The notes under the pieces were generated by a model that made no database searches, was not told the DNA's origin, and saw only the letters and a program-made list of their open reading frames with translations. From Lonicera japonica (taxonomy: Eukaryota > Streptophyta > Magnoliopsida > Dipsacales > Caprifoliaceae), in NCBI GenBank assembly GCA_021464415.1, contig CM038465.1:83796919-83860918 (forward strand): a stretch of DNA of 64,000 nt, read 5' to 3'. The first letter of the stretch is position 1, and each line of letters opens with the position of its first letter. Below are positions 1 through 12,715 of this stretch, piece after piece. The translations under genes were made by a program, and so were the position numbers.

Positions 1-327
1 TGACGTGAGGGAAAGAGAGGGGATAGTATGAGAGTGAATTTTTGTTTATGTTACAGATAAACAACGGCCACCAATCTCCCAAAATTCGGACGGTCGAGAT
101 TACTTTTTAAACATTGGGCGGAATAATCTATAGTATCTATCTATGGTATCTATATTATAGTCCATCCATTAATGCATAATTAATATGTAATTAATATAAT
201 TAATTTACTTTTTATGTTTTTTTTCTAACTTTGTACCATAATTACACCATTTGACTTATTTATTGAGTTTATATTTATAAAATGGGAGAAGTGAAAGTAT
301 TAATGTACTTTTTTTTATAATTAATTA
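1..327. other. AT-rich intergenic DNA, nothing recognised
   Basis: No coding potential, RNA gene or repeat structure was recognised here. The sequence is AT-rich with short T-runs just before the SINE-like fragment. Confidence 0.5.
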
Positions 328-451
328 GGCAATAAATAACACACTTGCCTTGAGGTCAAGGGTTCGACTCATGGGGTGGGAGGGGAGGGTTTTTCTTTAT
401 TTGTAGGATTAAGGGAGAGACTTAGACCTCCCTTAATTTAAAAAAAAAAAA
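328..451 (+). mobile_element. tRNA-derived SINE fragment, probably 5'-truncated
   Basis: A pol III box B-like motif, GGTTCGACTC, lies at 361-370 in the context AGGTCAAGGGTTCGACTC, as in tRNA-derived plant SINEs. It is followed by a G-rich body and an A-run of about 12 bases at 440-451. No convincing box A is present 40-50 bp upstream, and I could not pair target-site duplications. It is therefore a truncated or degraded copy rather than a tRNA gene: there is no cloverleaf and the homology continues about 80 bp past box B. Confidence 0.55.
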
Positions 452-1073
452 TATCATTCTTTAATAAATAATATAATTATAATTATTATATATACTTACT
501 TACTATATAGTGTTATGGAAGAAGTAGATACATTAATTATTTTTCTTATATTTTTAATTGTAGTAACATTAACTACTTATTAATTGATTTTTTATATTCT
601 TAATGCATAATAAAATAATTATTATTATTATAATATTGGAAGTAGCATAATTTATTATACTATTTTTTTAAAATGTGTTAAATTAATAGTATTATTTTTA
701 GTTTGTCATAGCAAATGAGTTATATTATCAACCATTAATTAGATTGAAAATAATAAAGTAAAAGCTGTAAAATTCATTTTAAACGGAAGCAATATATATT
801 TTATTCTCCTACACAACATATTAAAACCAATTATTTGTCAAACCTATATTAAGACAAACATTACTAAAATTACATATTTATCAAACACCCATGCATCGCA
901 CGGGTTGTTAACTAGTTTGGAGTAATTTTGTTTCTATGGACAATATTTGCAATTAATTTGCAGAGTTAAATTAATTAGCTTCTCTATTTTATAAATATTA
1001 TTTTGAATAATAATTTAATATTAAAATATCTACAAGATTAATAAATATATTTACTTTAAAAAGTTATATCTTA
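452..1073. other. AT-rich intergenic DNA, nothing recognised
   Basis: Long A/T tracts and no ORF or structured repeat that I can support. Confidence 0.5.
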
Positions 1074-1568
1074 AGAGTGTCTCCAATACAACCATCAATT
1101 AAGAATAATAAAGATGCCAAATAAGATGGATAGACAAAATTTTAAAAAATTACTCTCCAATACAACTATCAATAATAACCATCAAACTTATGTGACAAAA
1201 ATAAGAATAGATATTGTGAAGGTGACCCTTTACTTTTAGAGGGTCTTTTAGACAATATCTTAATACCACATCATCTTTTATATATAACTACTTTTATTTT
1301 TCAAACTTTTAAATATTTTAACTTTTATTTTATAAATTATATTTTTAAAAAGCATAAATCAAGATCTACCAAATAAGATCCATGTTGCATATAAAGTTAT
1401 CAATTTTATTTTCAAGAATTTTCTAATCAACAATCTTTTGGACAATTGCATTGCAAATATTTTTTTTAGACTTGTCCATCAACAATAAAATTTGTACCAT
1501 ATAGGAAAGATATACTTACAAGTCAATGGTTTAAAATTCTCGAACTCATTTTTGCATTGGAGATGCTA
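1074..1568. mobile_element. MITE candidate with TCTCCAATxCAA terminal inverted repeats
   Basis: The left end reads GTGTCTCCAATACAACC and the right end, on the opposite strand, reads GCATCTCCAATGCAAAAA. These are inverted near-matches about 490 bp apart. The motif resembles the CATCTCCAA ends of many plant Tourist/PIF-Harbinger-like MITEs, including the better preserved copy at 24404-24809. The left end is preceded by TTAA and the right followed by TATAA, so a 3-bp TTA/TAA duplication is possible but not clean. The left motif is partly repeated inside at about 1150. Confidence 0.5.
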
Positions 1569-3140
1569 TAATATTATTAAGTTATGAGTATCCTAATTAA
1601 CTTTGAACTAAAATAACAAAACCAAAAATTAAACTCTTACTCTCAGTTCATTTTTTTATAGTATTATTTTCTATTTCTCACTTACAGATACTCATTATCC
1701 TTCTTTCCATATAGACCCATTATTCTTTCCTCTTTTCCCACTTCTCGTCCTTCCTCACAAGTTATGCGCCATATCTAAAAGGACATTGCTCGCTGTCTTC
1801 GTCTTCTTCGTCATAAACCCGAAAACTTTATCTTCATATTCTTTATCTGAGGTTTATATTAATAATTGATATATATATATATATGGGTATGGTTTCAATG
1901 GTTACTTCTCTTGTTACCCATAGATGGTTATTGTAATATTAACCATTGGATGAAAAATCAATTGTTAAGATCAAATGTGTAGTTGGCTAACATAATTAAT
2001 GCACATTGGAGAAATACAAAATATTAAATGCAATGTTAAGTGGATAACTTGTTGTTATCTGATGACATGACATTTTTTTATTTAATTTTAAGAAATCATA
2101 AATTAGATATTCATTACATGATTTTATAATTCCAATACAAGATATCCCTATTCTTTACCCTTATAAAATGAGTGATTTTATTTATATTGATATATTCCAG
2201 TTAATCTACATTGTTAAGTTAATTAATATTGCCTGCTAAATTAATCCATAAGTGTGGATAAACTAATAAAAAAATATTATTGATTTAATTTTATTAATGA
2301 TTTAATATTAAAAAATAAATTAGATTAATATGTACATCTACTTTAATTAAATAAATAAAAATATGGAGCTTTTTTTTTTAATATAAATTAATTACTCTCA
2401 TTCTAACAGAGGACATTCCATTTTTAGGATTAGTTGCAAGGATAACTTTTTAATCAATGACAAAATAAATTTTAAATTTATTAAAAATAAAAGATAGTCA
2501 TTTTAAAAACTACCCCTTATTAAAGATAACAAATGTTTAAAAATAAAATAATAAAAAAAATATAAATAACAAAAACTCAAATTTAAACTAAAATCTCAAA
2601 CAAAGATTTCAAATTTGAACATGTAATCGAAATCTTATCACAAAGGTCAACCAAGAACATAAGTATTAAATATATATATTTTATTAATTCCGAAAACTCT
2701 AAATTTCAAATTAATTATCAAATGAAAAGAAGCTACAATTTCAAACATAAAAAAATGGTTTATGTACAGCAAAAAAGAAAAATAAAAATACTTGAGAATG
2801 GTGATTCTTTAACAAAAAATTGAAATTTTGATGAATCTTTTTAGAATTGTTTGTAGGCTCATTTATTTCACATAATTTCATAAAATTTAAATTTTTTTGA
2901 AGCACAAAATAAATCTCAAAGGTTTATGGTATGTTGTTTGCATTATTATTCTCGCACAAACCATTACAGTGAAAGAAAATACTATTCGCATTATAAATTA
3001 CAGTATTAAATGTCGTGCTAACTAATTAATTACATGATCATGAATAATTTATATGATTATATATTAAAAATTTGATAAACATGAAATAAATCTACTGTGA
3101 TTGTCAACATAGGAGAATGTGTATACTTGATTCTTAAATC

Positions 3141-3271
<131 letters not shown>

Positions 3272-3355
3272 TACATATGTGAAAGAAAGGGGTGGAAGTA
3301 TTAATAACATAGTTAATTGAAAATATTTAAAAAAAACCCTTTAAAATTCTTTAAA

Positions 3356-4075
3356 GGAGTGTTTGGAATGTGGATTTTAAAGAAGATTTTAACCTGAGAT
3401 TTGTATTTGGAATCTCAAATCCAGATATTTTTGTTTGATGTGAAATTGTGATTTGAGATTTATAAATATATTCAAATAATGAGATTTAATACTTATTTTA
3501 AAGTTATAACTTCAAATTTTAAAGATATGGTTGTTCCTTATAGATCACAAACTTGCGAATTTGAAAAAAATATTAATTAATTTTTAAACAAATTATTATT
3601 TTTTATTATTATAAATATACTTGTAATATTAATTATAATAATAATTCGAGGGATGACAAAGGGTCGTGTGTTGTTCAAACCCAAACCAAACAAGCTTATA
3701 AACACATCCCAACTTGGTGCAAGTTTTATTTTTTAAATTTAAATCCACCGCGAATAGTGTACGCATAAACCCACTCCTACCCCTTGGTAATTACGCTATA
3801 TTATAAGGAATAAAATATTATAATAAGGGTGGATTGAGTCAAACGGGTTAATTTCGTGTAAACCTGAGTTCTGCCACGATATCAAAAAATAAAAATAGCT
3901 TACTAATCAACTAAATATAAATTTTAGGGGAATAATATTTGGATTTAAAAATCAATTTCTTTGTATTTGTTAAGTAAACAAAAAAATTTAAACTATTGTA
4001 TTTCAAATATGTAATTTTTGAATCTTAGATTTATGAATTTTAAAATTAAATTCGATTATATAATTCAAACGCACC
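3356..4075. mobile_element. MITE-like element flanked by TTAAA repeats
   Basis: The left end GGAGTGTTTGGAAT and the right end, minus strand GGTGCGTTTGAAT, are inverted near-matches. They are flanked by identical TTAAA at 3351-3355 and 4076-4080. Tourist-like elements duplicate TTA/TAA, which is contained in this. The interior is AT-rich and non-coding. It lies inside the putative long-TIR element, so it would be a later insertion. Confidence 0.5.
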
Positions 4076-4723
4076 TTAAAAGAAAATATAAAATAAATTA
4101 AAGCAGAACTAGATTTTGATTAGGAATCTAAATTAAAATGCAATATAAATTAGTACAATTATAAATTAATTTTAATTAGTGGATATACTTCTCAATTTTG
4201 AAAATGGTACAAAATTTGTTTGTTAAACACAACACATTGATTATTGAACCAAATAATTAATTATTTAATACTAAATAAGATATATTTTAAGCGTTATTTA
4301 GGAAGTCGTGTGCATACTTCCGTATCTGATCAAATTATTAAAAGTTGAGTTTGTTTGAAATACTTTAAATTAAGAAAATGCGTTTCTTTTAATATTATTT
4401 TATCTTATTGTGTTAAAATTATTATTTAGTTGAACAATGACTAATAAAACCAGTAGCATAGGCTATATGAGATGCTTCAAATTAATGTTTTGATTTTTAT
4501 TGTGATATGATTTGTCATGAATAATAATAAAATGATTAAATTGAGAGTGATATTGAAATAGTTGAATTATGTGTAATTTGTAAACATATTATATGTAGAT
4601 GAAAATTCAAAGTCAAATATATTTTGAAAGTGTTATTTTTCATAAACTTATATTATTAATTAATTATAAAACTGAAATAATGAAAACACCCATAAACACT
4701 TATGCTAATTTAGAATTGGGTTA

Positions 4724-5072
4724 TCCCAAGTCTATTTGGTAAAAAAAAATCTTTAAGAAATCTTATTTAGTTGAGATTTTAAAACATATTTTGAAAAGTG
4801 AATTTAATTTTTGTTGAAGTTTTTTTCAACCAATTCAAAAAAACTCGTAAAAAAATTTAAAAACATAGTCACAATAAATCTTGTTTTATAGATTTCGATA
4901 ATTAGGTTTCAAATATATTTTTTTTATCTAATTCCGATTTTTAAATTTAAAGTTATCGTATTTTAAAAAATTTATGAGAGAGAAAGTACAGTGATTTGGG
5001 AGATATGAAGTAAAGTTGACTTTTTAGTAAAAATTTAAAATCTTAATTTTAAAATCTCAACCAAACATCACC
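4724..5072. mobile_element. Tourist-like MITE, diverged copy of the 50007-50390 family
   Basis: The right end, AACCAAACATCACC followed by TAA at 5073-5075, is the complement of the left end of the copy at 50007 (GGTGATGTTTGGT). Internal blocks also correspond in order: a GAGTTTTTTTCAACxAA-like block, then CACAATxxATCTTxTTTTATAGAT, then GAGAGAGAAAGTA. The left terminus is eroded around 4724-4737. The target duplication fits the PIF/Harbinger TTA/TAA type. No protein is encoded. Confidence 0.65.
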
Positions 5073-5215
5073 TAAAGTTTAATTAAAAAATAAAAATATA
5101 ATAGGTCACATTAACTTGCTATAACAGATTAAGAGATTTAACACCTCACCAATGTGCATTAATTATTGTCAGTACCTATCAATGGGTAAAAAGAGAAGGT
5201 GACCATTGAAAACTC

Positions 5216-6580
5216 ATCTATATATATATGATAAAATTTTAACTGACTGCAACACTTCTTGTATCGGTGCATCATTGACATCACTTTTAACCAATTATAA
5301 TACTGATAAAGTTCTTAGAATAATTAATTCATTAAAGGTGAATACCTCAGGATCTTAAAAAAAATCATAAATTATTTTCATAAGTTTAAAAGAAAAAATA
5401 ATAATACAATTATTATTTTGGGACAACAAATTACTTTTTGATCCGGCATTAAATATTAATTCAGGTTTTGCTAAAATCTGTAATATCGTATCTGGAATTA
5501 AGTTATTCTCCCAAATTTCAAATAATAATATAATCCAAAGGATAAATTTACAAGAAAAATATAAAAAATTAAAAAAGCACACTATTGAATGCGCACTCTC
5601 TATTGATTGCGATGAAAATAAACCGTTATTAACATTAATACCTAGTTATTTCTCAACAAATTACTATCGTATTCTTCATTCCATTTTCCATTATTGCATA
5701 TCTCCAGATTCTCATTGTTTAGAGACGGGTCCCTGAGATGCTACCTTTCTGTATGCCGTAAATAGGGGTCACTCCATTGACTTAGCCGAGGTCTTATTTA
5801 CTCGGATTGTTGAGTATCTCACACGATTCAAAAAGTGACAAGCGTCAAAAAGGGGGTTTCTGTTAGGCTCTATCATTACCCAGATTCTCCTTAAACTTTA
5901 TAAAGTTCCTATATTTAAGTCCGAATCTTTATTTTGTAATTCAAGAAGAACTTACAATATTACTTAATGGAAGAAATCCATATCTCAAGCCACCATCTAT
6001 GTTCGACTTGATCGTGATGAAGATGATTCGTTTATCAAGATTAAATCTTCAGGTGAACTTGGTTCGAAGAGCAAGATTATTCAAGGCTCCTATCGTCAAC
6101 GCATCTATTCCACTCCGTCATTCAAGTAACTTGAGGAAGAGGGTGTCAAAGAAATGTTGCAGCGTATTTTAAAGAATTTGGATTGCATTGGCCACAATTA
6201 AGTGAAGTTGATCCACAATCAAGCCAAATTGGGTCATCAAATCCATCAAATTGGTTCATACCCGCAGTTCCATGCAATCTTTTTAAATAAGAAGAATAAA
6301 ATGACTCTCCTATAGGGTCCACAAGTGAAGGATCTGATTTGGACTACAACGGAGAAAATTAGCTAATTGCCTACTTAAGCTTAGCTAGTTGCTCTTTTGG
6401 TTTATTTTTATAGTTCGGTTAATACTTATTTCTTTTTGGTATTTGTCAATTTTGCATCAAACCTTATTGTGTTTTGGATATTCATGTGTTTTCTAAACTG
6501 GTTTATTCAGCTTATACGAGTCTTAATTCCATATTTTTATTGTCTTGTCTTTGGCTGTCCCTTACAAAAAGGGGGAGAAT
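5216..6580. other. Decayed retroelement 3' region ending in a polypurine tract (inferred)
   Basis: No protein domain could be read with confidence; every frame is broken. At 6566-6579 a tract AAAAAGGGGGAGAAT is typical of the polypurine tract just before the 3' LTR in plant Ty1/copia elements, and a second GGGGGAGA tract lies at 6622-6629. Sireviruses are known for multiple polypurine tracts. The tracts and the following LTR-like sequence are the only support, so 5216-6580 is tentatively their internal 3' UTR. Confidence 0.35.
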
Positions 6581-7139
6581 TGTGGTTACTTGTGTTTGTG
6601 TTTATGTGGTTATCTAATTAAGGGGGAGATATATTTGAAAATTGATTTATTTTGTTTATTCACATGATTCTTAAGGTATTTGTGAGTTTGTGGTGTTTCA
6701 GGTTTGATATTGATACAACCGCTGAAAATTTGAGGTGTTGACATGTCTCAAGTGTCTAGTTTTTTTAGGCTCAAGTATTTTAATGTAATTGTAATTGCGC
6801 ATGGGATCGCGTCATTATAGTTATTGAGTCATTGAATTTGTATAGGTTGTATGGTGTTTTGTTTCGGAATAACCAAAGATGGAGTTTGTAAGGTCTATAA
6901 TTTGTTAGCTTTAATCCTTAAATGAAAACACTGTTTCACTTATAAATTGTTAAGTAAAATTGAAGACTTCAAGCACGCCAAAATTACCAAATATTTGATG
7001 CAAAGCAATATTCAAAGTGGTAAGCTTGGCGTCTTAGTTTGATTCTCCTTGGTGGTGGTGGTGTATTTGTGTTAAAAAATAGTTTAAAACAAGTTTTCAA
7101 AATAAAAACAGTTGCCCTGCATTTCAGACCAATACAGTA

Positions 7140-7280
7140 ATTATTGTTGGACCGGTCCGGCTTGAAAATTCACCTTCGGATCGGTACAGTCTCCATTATT
7201 GGACCTATCCGGCAGTAAAATCTTTTCCTCAGGATTCCAGCTGGTGGACCGGTCCAGCTTTTGCTAACTTGGATTGGTCC
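7140..7280 (+). repeat. Palindrome cluster, GGACCGGTCC motif
   Basis: The perfect 10-bp palindrome GGACCGGTCC occurs at 7150-7159 and 7246-7255. Degenerate copies occur at 7179-7188, 7201-7210 and 7271-7280, mostly followed by xGC. Spacing is about 22-45 bp. The last copy is about 94 bp upstream of the TATA-like box at 7374. Palindrome clusters upstream of the promoter are known in Sirevirus LTRs; the role here is inferred. Confidence 0.8.
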
Positions 7281-7508
7281 AGCATGTTTTTATGGGCTAA
7301 TGATTTTTATCGTAAAATCTTACTTAAATTGGTATGTTTACTATTTCAACTAGGAGTAAGACTTATAACTCTCTATAAATTAACTCCTAGAGTCTCATAT
7401 AAATTAACATTATTTTTATATCAAAATTCATACTTTTCAAATAGCAAGTTTTTTCATCACACCACCTAGGATTTTGAATCAACTTTAATGTCAATCTAAT
7501 TGTTTTAC

Positions 7509-10305
7509 TGTAACACCCCCGCCTTAATTATTGGGATAACACCGTAATTAAGACCTGGAGTGTTACTAACCCATCATAGATTGACTAAAATAGGTATAAA
7601 ATTATAAAGATATTCAAACAGTAAATAGCACACATGTCAATCAACAAGATATAAGTGGACAGTATTGTACATAAACATGCATACATGCAAGATAAGAGCT
7701 TTTTATGTATATATGCACCTAATGCTTATGTCACGTGTCAAGCCAGCAAAAGGCCAAAAGAATAGTATCATTCTTACACAAACTTAGAACCATACTACAA
7801 AACAAAACAAAGCATGTTCAAGTCGATATTTAACATTTCGGGCTTCCCGTGGCTTCCCGTGAAGGTATGTACAGCATAAAAATGTTTATCGTATTAGAGC
7901 CATATACTTCGCCCCTGATCCCGTAACCTTTTTATGCACGTTCGACTCCTGTATACCTGTATTATATTTAGAAAAATGGGGTGAACTCACAGCTCAGTAG
8001 GGGGAAATAGGGGACAACGTATTTGAAAAACATAATCATAAATCTCTTAATGGTTTATATTTCAACCATCAAGCCAAGTAAATATCATGATTTCACACAT
8101 AAACAATGCATGCCCATACATATGCAGGTTACCTCCCTTTATGTCAACCGTTACGTCGAATCACCAGAACAGAATATGGGCCACTTTTCCAAGAGACGTA
8201 CCAACGCTAAATCGAACCATAATAACCATAACAATGGGCCTGACCGCCATCAAGAGATACCGAAGCTGCACAGTATCATAATCATAATGGCAATGGGCCT
8301 GACCGCCCCCAAGAGAAATGAGCATCAAGATCTTAACATATATAACCAGAATATGGCATATCCGTCTCAGGTGAATACCAATAGATAATTAACAATTGGA
8401 CCACAGTCTGCAATATTATATCAACGATTATTATTATATCAATTGTTTTAACAATTGTCTAGATCTCCGGACTATTCACCGTGAACTCTAGACAGCCGAT
8501 GGCTCACTAGTGTCTTGCCGTTGTCTAGATTTTTAGACTATTCACCTCGGGCACTAGACAGTCGATGACTAGTTGACCCCGCGGAGGTTTAGGGCTTTTC
8601 AATCCAAGGGCACCAAGCCCTTCCTATTTTTCTATCATGGCAAGCACTAACCTCATCATTCCCTATCACCTGACGGAATGCCAAACAGATACAGATAATT
8701 GTGGGCAACATCCCACCATATATATAACATAACCGAGAATATATCCACATACGGATAAAGAACTCCTGAAAATATATAATCACGTGTTCAATAAAGTCAC
8801 TTGAGCATAGAAAGCCATCCACATCATAGGGACGATATATAATTCTCCCAAGAGATAATTATCACACCATATACCATAAGGATGCTCCGGACTTGCTAAG
8901 ATATCCTTGAGATGCCGAGTTGGCATAATAATGATGCAAATGTGCACAACATGCTCTAAATGTAAACTAGAAACAACATATGCCATATAAACCCCATCCA
9001 ACAACATATTTGTCCCTTGGTGTATATCAAAATCATTTATTAGTTCAATCATATCAACTCAACACATATACACCTGAAGGACATCCCGTATATATTAAAT
9101 ACTACGCGAGAATCGAGTTTATATGGCATATCTCGCCTCACTTTATGAAATTCACAGCTCAATCATGCATAATCCATGAATATTAACTAATATGATTTTT
9201 ATCAATAACATACATGTGTCAATTATTAATTCATAATCAATAACAATGAACATATGCTTCATATATCACGTATATGTATATAAGCATCCATTTCTTGATA
9301 GGTAAAATCATATTATCGCGTTTAGAAAACATTGAAATTATATAATTGAGTTTTAAATTCATATAAATCCCTACCTCAATTTATTAGCAAAAAAAAGGAG
9401 AAAAGATAAAGCTTTCGGCCTTTCTCCAAGCAAAACTCGCAAGGATGATGATGAATAGTGACCAGGAAGATGATTCGGAGAATTTAAAACTTTTATCTCG
9501 GATTGGTGTTGAAAAATTAGTGAGAATCCTTCAAAGAACTCACCTTTATCTCTCTCTATAGCCTTCTAGTTGATAGGAGTGAGCTTGGGTCGAAATTGGT
9601 GTGTTATGGTGATAAATGGTGAGAAAATGGGGCTAAAACTCTAGAAAATTCGACACCCAGGGCTCCAAGATCGATCTTGGACCTCCTGAGATTGATCTTG
9701 GGAGCTCTCAGCCAAAGCTTATGACACACATGGCTCCAAGATCGATCTTGTACCTCTCAAGATCGATCTTGGGAGCTCTCAGCCAAAGCTGATTTCACAG
9801 CACTAACTACTGTTGGTATTTTGGTCATAACTTCTTGCTCGGGACTCACATTTGGGGTGATCTTTATGTTCATGGAAAGGTAATTCAAAGATCTACAACT
9901 TCTTAAGATGAAGTTTCCCAAAATTATGGATAGATTATTTCCAAATATTTAATGAAGACAACACTCTGCCAAAGCGCTACCTAATGACAATAATTTAACG
10001 ATGGGCCTACTTTGTGCCCTATTTTGACCCACAATGAGTGCTAATTAGCTTTCGGTCAAAACACGAAAGTTGTATAATGATACAAATCTTAGATACATAC
10101 GTGAACGGAACCTTAATCGGATAAGTAATAAAGAAATTACGGTAGCTCAAAGTTAGCTAGAATTCATGAATCGCAAAAGACTAAAACTTCCTATTTACCA
10201 ACCGAAATTGACTCGGACCACCCGGATCACCAAACGATCACTCACTTGAGTATAAATAAGCTAATATACTTCAATTTAAAATAAATTAAAGTACGGGATA
10301 TTACA
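7509..10305 (+). mobile_element. Tekay/Del-type Ty3/gypsy solo LTR (2797 bp)
   Basis: It begins TGTAACACCCC and ends GGGATATTACA, giving inverted TG...CA termini that match TGTAAxAxCCC, typical of Tekay-type chromovirus LTRs. Flanking 5-bp sequences are TTTAC (7504-7508) and TCTAC (10306-10310), a target duplication with one mismatch. No gag or pol lies between, so this is a solo LTR produced by LTR-LTR recombination. Inside are short tandem duplications: CAATGGGCCTGACCGCC at 8232 and 8291, a ~65-bp TTGTCTAGA unit at 8455-8580, and the palindrome cluster at 9660-9790. A possible TATA box (TATAAATA) lies near 10250. ORFs within, such as 8023-8388, show no domain and are chance. Confidence 0.8.
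9660..9790 (+). repeat. Palindrome cluster, CCAAGATCGATCTTGG motif, as a ~70-bp tandem duplication
   Basis: The perfect 16-bp palindrome CCAAGATCGATCTTGG stands at 9665-9680. Three further copies with one or two changes lie at about 9687, 9735 and 9757. The pairs are arranged in two ~70-bp tandem units, each ending GGGAGCTCTCAGCCAAAGCT. It lies inside the solo LTR. Confidence 0.85.
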
Positions 10306-10814
10306 TCTACTCTAAGAACAAAAATCCCGAACCCATTACTGAAGTACGAGGCTGTCAAATAGATCGGAGCGAGCTCAAGGTGTGTGATACGTTGTGTTCA
10401 AAATCAAGAGATTCAAAGAGGAAGTTGCTGCACTAGAGGTTACGTTTAGAGTTGTTCTTTAGCGTTTTAAGAATTGTTCGTCTGAGTCAATTAGTGATTA
10501 ATCGAGTCTTTACCTCTTGTGTTTATTTTAGTGGAATTATTTGTTGAGGATTAGTCCTGCACTACGTGTATACCTCATTATATCTTGTCTCGATTATCTG
10601 TGTTTAATTTATTGATTTTATTTATGCATGCTAGACAAGAATAAACAAACTTTCTTAGTTAAAATTGGTAAACTCTCAGGTTTAATTCTGCTACATTAAT
10701 TAAAGTGTTTTTTTATTATAAATCAGATATTATACCTAGGTTAATTCACTCTACACACTTTTCATAGCTTTTAGATGATGCTAAAGGAAACTAGTCTAAA
10801 GTGCTCCTATCAAT

Positions 10815-11270
10815 TCTCTGGGCCTACAGGATTACCATTAAAGGTCCAACCAATAAAACTCCTTTTATTTGACCTATAGAACTGGAATGGTGATTCTAGT
10901 AAAGATGGGTGTGCCAACATATAGAATTAACAATCATTATCCAACTTAAAACAATGAGGCCTTTTGGCCAACCTAGACCTTTTTGAAGAGAAAATTGAAT
11001 AAGCTCGAATTAAGGAAGAAACTTATAAAAATGAGCATGGTTAAGAGTTATAACAAGATGGTTAAATATAGAAGCCTAAATGTGGGTGACTTAGTGCTTC
11101 GAAAAATCATCATGGCTACTAAGATCTTTAACTATGGGAAGCTTTCTGCTAAATAGGAAGGTCCTTATGTAGTCACTAGGGTCTACCGACCTAGAACTTA
11201 CTATCTAAAAATCGCATTTGGCAGGGACCTCATGATGCCTTGGAACATCGAGCACCTCAAGAAGTATTAA
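10815..11270 (+). pseudogene. Tat-lineage Ty3/gypsy integrase C-terminal fragment
   Basis: Read across frames, the fragment shows LWAYRITIKGP near 10818 and a segment like NLDLFEEKIE near 10970. A clear tail contains GDLVLRK, GKLSAK, EGPYVV, then PWNIEHLKKY and a stop at about 11270. This is the characteristic integrase C-terminus of plant Tat-type polyproteins. In the intact family it joins element cDNA to host DNA. At least two frameshifts and several stops, including one inside the EGPYVV block, make it non-functional. Its upstream part is missing, cut off by the Sirevirus-like segment on the left. It precedes the LTR at 11804 in the orientation expected for a 3' end. Confidence 0.8.
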
Positions 11271-11803
11271 TCTGTAATTTTTTATATGAGACGTTTTGAG
11301 AAATATATGAATATTTCCTATTGCTTACATGAAAGTATGCTTAGCAAAATCTTCTCGCAAAGAGGTCAATTTAGTACGTGCCTAGCTTAAGTAGCACATT
11401 TTCACTCTATAGCAAAATTCATTTCGCAAAGAGGTGAGTTTAGTAAGTGCCCAGGTCGACAAAGCTTACTTTCACATTAAAGAGGCAATATGATAAATCA
11501 AAAAACTGTTAATATTTGCCTAAGTCAAAAGGGGGCATTTCTCTTCAATAAACTTAGCCAAAATAAAAACACGTATTCTTCTAGCATCAGAGACTTTGAA
11601 GTATAAAATGTCAGATAGACCTGCTGAGAACTGAAAAATTAATCTCATAAAGAAGTCAATTTAGTAAGTGCCCAACTTATTAAGCACACTTACACTCTGA
11701 GGAGTCCAACTGACATTTAAGAATTATTCAATGAACTTTGCCTAAGATCTATGGGGCACAACTTTTATAAACTTAGTCGACGTAAGAAAAATTCCATATG
11801 TAC
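11271..11803 (+). repeat. Tat-element 3' untranslated region with ~66-bp imperfect repeats
   Basis: Three units of about 65-70 bp begin near 11344, 11410 and 11637. They share CGCAAAGAGGTxAxTTTAG, AAGTGCC, and an AGCxxACTTxCACxCT block. A second repeat type, TTTGCCTAAG followed by GGGGxCA and AAACTTAG, recurs at about 11515 and 11735. Hypervariable, repeat-rich 3' UTRs between pol and the 3' LTR are known in plant Tat/Ogre elements. No ORF is supported. Confidence 0.65.
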
Positions 11804-12715
11804 TGATGGTGCAAATTATTAACCTAACTCACCCCGCCAACCACGAGCTGACATGTGGCCGTCCACGTCAGCAATCGTGTTTATCATGATAAGAGGAGCT
11901 TGAAGGAGCTTTGCTCGAGTATTACGAGGATATCTGAGCCCCTTTACAGATTGGTACCTGGTTTAAGAATTGATTTCACATAGCAAACAGCGAAATTCGA
12001 ATGCCAGAGTTCATTCGATGAGCTTTAGAGCTCTCTCGCACAACCAATCTGCCAGAATGGTTGGCAGAGGCATGGGCGACTATTGCCAATTCCGTCAGAC
12101 GCCACAGAACATCCCTCAACTTCATTAATGTATACCAACTACATTTAATGCATCGAAATTCATGAAAAATCAAGGTCAGAGTTGGTGATGATCAAGGCAT
12201 GGCTTCAAACCTGCTCGAGGCACTTTCCAACACGTTTTTCCTCTCAGTCATATTTATGGAAGAAACATTTAATTCGCTCAACAACAAATTCACCGGAATG
12301 AAACCCAACAACAACCCAATTTCAACTAAAAACAACTTAACAATAATTAACAGCAAAAGTGAATCCAACATTGAAGAGAGAGATAGATGGTACTCCCGAG
12401 CACATATTAAAGCTCATAACACAGGGAAGCTAGAACTCGTGTAGCCCAAGTATATTCTTACTGTAATCTCGCGAGGATATAATATTTAGAGAGACTTTTG
12501 TGAATTTGTAATAATTATCCAATTACTATAAATAGAAAGTAAGCCGAGCTCCTAACTTTATTCCACAGAGGATGACTAACCCATATTTTCATATGAGGTC
12601 AACCTCCTCTATATATCTCAGATTCTCTTAGCTTATCGCATTTACTACGTTAATCATTTGATCAAAGCATTTGATGGTGTGGTCTAAACTACCCTTCTAG
12701 TTTTACGCATCAACA
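11804..12715 (+). repeat. Tat-lineage LTR (912 bp)
   Basis: It starts TGATGGTGC, ends GCATCAACA, and has a TATA box TATAAATAG at 12527-12535. It follows an integrase tail and is followed immediately by a TTTGGCACCTTTTGTAGGA primer-binding-like site and gag. It therefore acts both as the 3' LTR of the left remnant and the 5' LTR of the right remnant. Two related copies occur at 16160-16622 (inverted) and 19131-22060. ORFs inside it are chance. Confidence 0.75.

Larger units (their letters stand above)
6581..10670 (+). mobile_element. Sirevirus-like Copia LTR, interrupted by a Tekay-type solo LTR
   Basis: Directly after the polypurine tract the sequence starts TGTGG, as an LTR should. It carries a palindrome cluster at 7140-7280 and a TATA-like box TATAAAT at 7374-7380, an arrangement described for Sirevirus LTRs. 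The solo LTR at 7509-10305 then splits it, and sequence after 10306 (to about 10670) reads like an LTR R/U5 region. Because the last host bases before the inner insertion recur after it (TTTAC/TCTAC), the two outer parts were once contiguous. The outer right end is not defined and no primer-binding site was identified, so the extent is approximate. Confidence 0.4.

Noticed and set aside
361..370. Box B-like motif suggesting a tRNA gene
   Set aside because: No cloverleaf or box A can be formed, and an A-run follows downstream as in SINEs.
3651..3880. Possible small hAT element beginning GAGGGATGACAAAGGG and ending CTGCCACGAT
   Set aside because: Ends match only loosely and no 8-bp duplication was found.
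6397..6621. Hydrophobic 74-codon ORF that could be taken for an envelope-like membrane protein
   Set aside because: No conserved motif; it runs into the polypurine tract and is explained by T-rich sequence of a decayed retroelement.
8023..8388. 121-codon ORF inside the solo LTR
   Set aside because: It crosses internal tandem repeats of the LTR, has no domain, and the overlapping second frame is just as open.
12199..12444. 81-codon ORF in the Tat LTR
   Set aside because: It lies entirely within the LTR, has no domain, and the related LTR copies do not preserve it.
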